A stretch of 64,000 nucleotides of DNA from Chrysogorgia sp. JL179-B06 (lineage: Eukaryota; Cnidaria; Anthozoa; Scleralcyonacea; Chrysogorgiidae). The position numbers and the translations under genes were made by a program. Below the pieces are notes generated by a model that did not search any database, had not been told where the DNA came from, and saw nothing but the letters and a program-made list of their open reading frames with translations. Position 1 is the first letter of the stretch; the number at the start of each line of letters is the position of its first letter. Shown here piece after piece: positions 59,882 through 64,000 of the stretch. The DNA lies in the NCBI GenBank assembly GCA_035772405.1, contig JAYKKM010000047.1, positions 3,762,001 through 3,826,000 of the forward strand. Direction: 5' to 3'.

Positions 59882-60110
59882 TTCTTTAGAGTCACTGTTT
59901 GTAGATTTTAAATTTTTTAACGCTTAATTCTTTAAGTCCTTGACTGAATGATCTTTGTATTTATTCACTAGGTTTTCGTCAGGTACTGTTTTAACATATA
60001 TAATATATAATATAATAATAAAAAGGTTTATTTCAAAAATACAATCGCACTGAAAAGTGAATTACAGTATTTTAACAGGTATATTATAGGCAGCTAAGTA
60101 TAAGATAGTA

Positions 60111-63100
60111 TTATTTACAATCATTATTATACACTTTAGAGTGGAAAGGGAAAAAACTCTTCCTAAACCTGTCCGTTCTGCACTTAAATAATGAAAGGTC
60201 GTTAGAATTGCGCAAAACACGGCCATGACAGTTCGCTCTGGTAGGTGGAAGAAGGTGGAAGAGGCGTGAGGTTGGTTCAATAATTTTATTAAATGTCTTA
60301 CAGCATAAAATATGGCGTCTATCTGCCAGGCGTGGGAGAGCAGATCTTTTTAGGGCTTCAGAATAAGATAGATATGGGAAAAGAATCCTGAGTGCACGAC
60401 GCTGAATTTTTTCAAGTTTATCAGAGAGATAAATAGGGATATTTGTGCTCCAGACCGGGCAACAATATTCTAAGATGGTTCTTATTATAGATATATAGAT
60501 AATGATTAGGTCACAAAGCAGCACACCTGAGGTACGTAAAGAGCGTAAGATATATAATCTTTTCGACGCTTTTGCGGTAATAGCCTCAATATGGTTGTTC
60601 CACTTTAAGTCATCCTGTATAATTACACCGAGGACTTTATAGTGGTCGATATTCTCCAGAGGTTGCGTATTAACATACAAAGGGGAAATCAATCCTCCAG
60701 GGGTGTTGCGTAGAAAAGAGATAGACATCTCTTTACACTTTTTAGGATTAAGCTTCATATTATTAGAGGCGGCCCAGCTGGAGATAATGTTAAGGTCATC
60801 CTGTATTGATGGGGCACAATTACGCTGGATGGATTGAGAGATGGTTAGGTCATCTACGTACATCCAGTTGCTTGCTTTTAATAAAGAATGTCTAGCTAGA
60901 TCATTTACCATAATCAGAAAAAGAATGGGTCCCAACTTGGTGCCTTGTGGGACACCAGCAGTAATGGAAGCACAACTGGAAGTCGACTGACCAACCCTTA
61001 CTGATTGCATTCGATCGGAAAGAAAACTGCAAATCCATGGAATAAGGGACCTGCGCACTCCAATACTGATGAGTTTATTGATAACAATGTTGTGATCTAT
61101 CCGGTCGAAAGCTTTGCTAAAGTCCAAAAAGCAGATCCGTAGGTACTGTCCAGGGTTATCCAGATGTTTAAGCCAGTTATGGATCATATCAAGAAGGCAA
61201 AAGGTAGTCGAACTTCCCTTAAGACAACCAAACTGTTGGGGGTCAATTTTGTCACCGACATCACAAATCACCCATTTAACCACAAAATCTTCCAAAATCT
61301 TAGAGAGGCAAGGGGTCAATGAAATAGGTCTAAGGTCACCCTCTTCCAAGATTGGTTGAATTTTCGGGACAGGGATTATCTCAGATTTTTTCCAAGCCAT
61401 TGGGACAATACCAGAAGAGAGGGAAGCGTTAAAAATATGGGTTATAGGTTCGGCAAGCTCAAAGTAGAATTCTTTAAGAATACGAGCTGGAATTCTATCT
61501 GGTCCACTCGCTTTAAAGGGATTGATCACAGCAAGTTTCCTACACAATTCAAGATGCGTAATGACAGGAGGGGGATCACGTGCAGGTAAATAAGAAGGTA
61601 AATTGCTGATATCCAATGAAGGAATATCAGCATTAACAGAAAGGAAGAACCTATTAAGTTTATTAGCAAGCTCTAAATCAGACAGGATAGAACCATCTAT
61701 TTCTAGTGAGAAGGGTTGAGACTTTTTAGATCTACCAGACAGTTTGTTTACAAAGGACCACCACTTCCTACAGTCTTCGTTCCTAAGGTGTTTCACCTTT
61801 TCGGAGTAGAATGTTTTCTTGCATTTAATAATTTCTGATTTAACTTTGTTCCTATAATGCCTCCAAAGTGCTGAGTCAGCATTAAGATGAAAGGCATTCT
61901 GACGTGCACGTACAAGGGTCTTAATGGCAGGCGTAATCCATGGTTTGTCAGAGTTATGTAGTCTGACAGACTTCAGGGGAAAGAATCTGTCGATAGCGGC
62001 AGTAAGAGAGGAAGTGAAGAAGTCAGTCAAGTCGTTAACAGACATCTGAGTAAAATCAGAAGACCAGGAAACATTTGAGATCCAGCGACCGAAAGCATCA
62101 AGCCCTGACTTAGGGAAGGTGCGCAGATAACGTCTGGTAACACTATTGATCAAATTTGTATCTCGGACTTTAGAGGACCAAAACACTATGTTATGGTCCG
62201 CTGTACCTAACGGTGCTAAGATTATAGGCTTTTGATAGTAATTCTTAATGTTACAAATTATGAGGTCTAGAATGTTATTGCCTCTGGTCGGGCAATCAAC
62301 TACTTGGTCTAAATTAAGGTCAGCGGTAATACTAGTAATATCTATTAAATTAAAGTCTCCAAGAATAACCACGCCACAATCTGGCGATTGGTTGTAAACA
62401 GAATCAATAGTTCTTACGATATAATCGGATAAATCTTGTTGTTCTTGGGCAGACTTACCCGGGGCGTTGTAAACAGCACATAAAATAATGCCAGTAAGAG
62501 GTCTTGGAAGGCGGTAGGGACGGATCCAGAGGCAAAGGCATTCGAAATCAGGGCATTCAAGGTCCATGCGACGCGTGCATGGAATTAAACTCGATGAAAA
62601 AACACACACACCCCCGCCACGACCACTAAGCCTGTCCCTGCGGTGAATATCGAATCCCTCGATTGATACAAGTTCGTTGTCAATATCTGTGTTCAACCAT
62701 GATTCGGTGACTACAACAATTTCGGTGCGATGTTCACATAGGAAAGTCGAGAGTTCGTCAATCTTTGGCAAAATCGACCGAGAGTTCAATAAGCATATGT
62801 TAGGAAGTTGTGAGGTAGAAACATTTTTGTTACCTTGATCAATCGAGATTCCAGTATTCGTCAGTTGAATGTATATAAGATAGCGCTGAGACGAATCTTG
62901 TCGTGATGAAAAATTACAATATGGTCTGTAACTATTGTTAGTAATCCTCACAGGAATACTGCATCTTTTGTCAGGGATAATAATATGCGTCGAACGTTCT
63001 TGAGGCCTTCGTTTCGGTTCAATGGCTGGATAATTCAGAGACTTATATCTTGGTAGAATTCGAACAGAATGGCTCATACGAACAGGTTTTAATTTAGATT

Positions 63101-63362
63101 GTCCGCCACGAGACCCTCTGAACTGCTTCAGTATTCTGGCCAATTTTAGACTGTTCCAAATAGATACTGAAAGTGGTTTTACAGATAAATTCAAAGGCGA
63201 TGCAACATAGTGGGAGTTTAGTCTGTGGTGTGTTGGAGTCTTCCACCAAAATTGTAGGGCGATGAGTTGGTTTCTTGAGTATTTCAGCATCATTAGTAAT
63301 ATCAGCAGTCTCATAGACATAAAGAGTCTAACTATAGTTGTAAAACCATCGAAAGATGGCAA
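60111..63362 (-). CDS. LINE ORF2: endonuclease and reverse transcriptase
   Basis: 1083 residues, intact. The apurinic-type endonuclease spans about 188-395 with LLNSRS (191-196), TESW (Glu220), GDFN (335-338) and the catalytic Asp389-His390 pair (GTADHN). The RT has SGPDRIPARIL (619-629), LRPISLTPCLSK (677-688), motif A CFLDFSKAFDRIDH (Asp747), motif B GVPQGTKLGPILF (803-815) and motif C YVDD (835-838). The C-terminus has the ILEYCCPVW and LEKIQRRALRI signature of the CR1/L2/jockey group. The first 150 residues are basic and without a known domain, so translation may start later. Confidence 0.9.
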   Translation of the reverse strand: MPSFDGFTTIVRLFMSMRLLILLMMLKYSRNQLIALQFWWKTPTHHRLNSHYVASPLNLSVKPLSVSIWNSLKLARILKQFRGSRGGQSKLKPVRMSHSVRILPRYKSLNYPAIEPKRRPQERSTHIIIPDKRCSIPVRITNNSYRPYCNFSSRQDSSQRYLIYIQLTNTGISIDQGNKNVSTSQLPNICLLNSRSILPKIDELSTFLCEHRTEIVVVTESWLNTDIDNELVSIEGFDIHRRDRLSGRGGGVCVFSSSLIPCTRRMDLECPDFECLCLWIRPYRLPRPLTGIILCAVYNAPGKSAQEQQDLSDYIVRTIDSVYNQSPDCGVVILGDFNLIDITSITADLNLDQVVDCPTRGNNILDLIICNIKNYYQKPIILAPLGTADHNIVFWSSKVRDTNLINSVTRRYLRTFPKSGLDAFGRWISNVSWSSDFTQMSVNDLTDFFTSSLTAAIDRFFPLKSVRLHNSDKPWITPAIKTLVRARQNAFHLNADSALWRHYRNKVKSEIIKCKKTFYSEKVKHLRNEDCRKWWSFVNKLSGRSKKSQPFSLEIDGSILSDLELANKLNRFFLSVNADIPSLDISNLPSYLPARDPPPVITHLELCRKLAVINPFKASGPDRIPARILKEFYFELAEPITHIFNASLSSGIVPMAWKKSEIIPVPKIQPILEEGDLRPISLTPCLSKILEDFVVKWVICDVGDKIDPQQFGCLKGSSTTFCLLDMIHNWLKHLDNPGQYLRICFLDFSKAFDRIDHNIVINKLISIGVRRSLIPWICSFLSDRMQSVRVGQSTSSCASITAGVPQGTKLGPILFLIMVNDLARHSLLKASNWMYVDDLTISQSIQRNCAPSIQDDLNIISSWAASNNMKLNPKKCKEMSISFLRNTPGGLISPLYVNTQPLENIDHYKVLGVIIQDDLKWNNHIEAITAKASKRLYILRSLRTSGVLLCDLIIIYISIIRTILEYCCPVWSTNIPIYLSDKLEKIQRRALRILFPYLSYSEALKRSALPRLADRRHILCCKTFNKIIEPTSRLFHLLPPTRANCHGRVLRNSNDLSLFKCRTDRFRKSFFPFHSKVYNNDCK

Positions 63363-63424
63363 GGTTAAGAGACGAAAACTTTAGGAATTAGGAAGAGCTA
63401 TTTAAAGTGCAGCCATCGGGCGCA

Positions 63425-63993
63425 TTATTTGCATTTACCATGACCAAAATTATCTGCGAAATAGTTGTAGATAACGTCTTTTAAAAGCTTTATGTTTGGA
63501 TTTAAATCGTGTGATGTGATTGGACCATTTAGCTGGAGGACAGATTTGAAAAAATTATTTGCCGTTGACCATTCCAAATCGCTTTTAGGAAGATTTACGC
63601 CATTTTTCAAAATTGGAGAACTTTCTTCGTTGTCCACAACAACACTTATGTTAGATTGATTATCAGTAGGGGTATTTGCGGAGTTATCATCAATTTGTTC
63701 CTCAAGATCTATACAAAGCTCACTGTTCAACCCAAGAATAACTCTGCAACTACGTTGATGCATTTTGAGACCACGTATATGCCTTTGCATATTTTACCAC
63801 AGCAGCACTTCACCACGCTACGGCTTGCGACAGCAACAGTAGGAGAGTTTATGACAGGCATTTGCTTTGGTGTATTATCCGCATAACGACCCCGCTCGTC
63901 TGGATTAACTCGCTGTTTACATCGCCATGTATATCGACCCAGTGTAATGAAATCTTTACCACAAAATGAGCAAACGACGCAAATCAATAACAT
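63425..63993 (-). pseudogene. LINE ORF1 with zinc-finger-like cysteines, frameshifted
   Basis: Two overlapping frames. The upstream one (from 63993) gives CVVCSFCGKDFITLGRY and then KCCCGKICKG. The downstream one (from 63790) continues RGLKMHQRSCRVI, which completes a CxC...CKGxRGLKxHQRSC-type finger only after a 1-nt frame change near 63770-63790. It then runs acidic and Asn/Ser-rich to a stop 60 bp before ORF2. It probably encodes a nucleic-acid-binding ORF1. The frame change could be a real mutation or a sequencing error. Confidence 0.6.
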
Positions 63994-64000
63994 AGTTATA

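Larger units (their letters stand above)
57233..59990 (-). mobile_element. Restriction-like-endonuclease LINE (R2/NeSL-like), 5' truncated
   Basis: One frame runs from 59881 to 57353 with a single in-frame TAA at 58211-58213. The order RT, CCHC finger, then PD-(D/E)XK-type endonuclease is that of the early-branching non-LTR group (R2, R4, NeSL and relatives). The N-terminal DNA-binding region is missing. The 3' end lies next to (TA)n within a tRNA-like repeat. Confidence 0.75.
59991..63999 (-). mobile_element. CR1/L2-like LINE, nearly complete, cut by window edge
   Basis: The 3' end is at about 59995-60030, where an A/T-rich (taata)n tail borders the neighbouring LINE. It carries ORF2 (60111-63362) and ORF1 pieces (63425-63993). 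An intact 1083-codon ORF2 suggests recent activity, though ORF1 appears frameshifted. The 5' end lies outside the window. Confidence 0.8.

Overview
This is eukaryotic, AT-rich, repeat-dense DNA. It shows spliced exons with GT/AG borders, 14 or more long (TA)n arrays, non-LTR and Penelope-like retroelements, many short inverted-repeat DNA transposons, tRNA-derived SINE-like repeats and hammerhead ribozyme folds. Those ribozymes, together with GIY-YIG Penelope elements and a cluster of MFSD6-type transporters, suggest an invertebrate, most likely a cnidarian (an anthozoan such as an octocoral). That assignment is inference; no rRNA or mitochondrial marker is present.

Layout. (1) 0.4-16.4 kb, + strand: a multi-exon gene that I do not recognise. 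Its exons join in compatible phases (1886-2083, 2323-2413, 6662-6854, 9219-9423), then end in either 11440-11720 (stop) or an alternative Gly/Met-rich exon 13508-13776. The introns are full of MITE-like inverted repeats. (2) 17.6-37 kb: a retroelement zone. It holds a LINE 3' end split by a 655-bp foldback element, a complete Penelope-like element (815-aa RT plus GIY-YIG ORF) with 481-bp direct repeats set between two (TA)n arrays, a decayed second Penelope-like element, a Mutator-like transposase exon, SINE-like repeats and several hammerhead ribozyme units beside (TA)n. (3) 39.4-53.7 kb: three divergent single-exon MFSD6-like membrane transporter genes, one on + and two on -, separated by transposon debris. 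This debris includes an 1150-bp foldback element with an 11-bp target-site duplication. (4) 55.7-57.2 kb: a tandem array of a 276-bp tRNA-like repeat. (5) 57.2-64 kb, - strand: a restriction-like-endonuclease LINE broken by one in-frame stop codon, then a CR1/L2-like LINE with an intact 1083-aa endonuclease-RT ORF that runs off the right edge with a frameshifted ORF1.

Only the spliced gene and the three MFSD6-like genes look like host genes. The other coding capacity belongs to mobile elements. The most interesting signal is the set of type I hammerhead ribozymes, all on the - strand. They fall into at least three sequence families plus the Penelope repeats. Family A shows compensatory changes between copies. 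Several families have self-complementary helix III sequences, which implies dimeric cleavage, and most units are bounded by (TA)n microsatellites.
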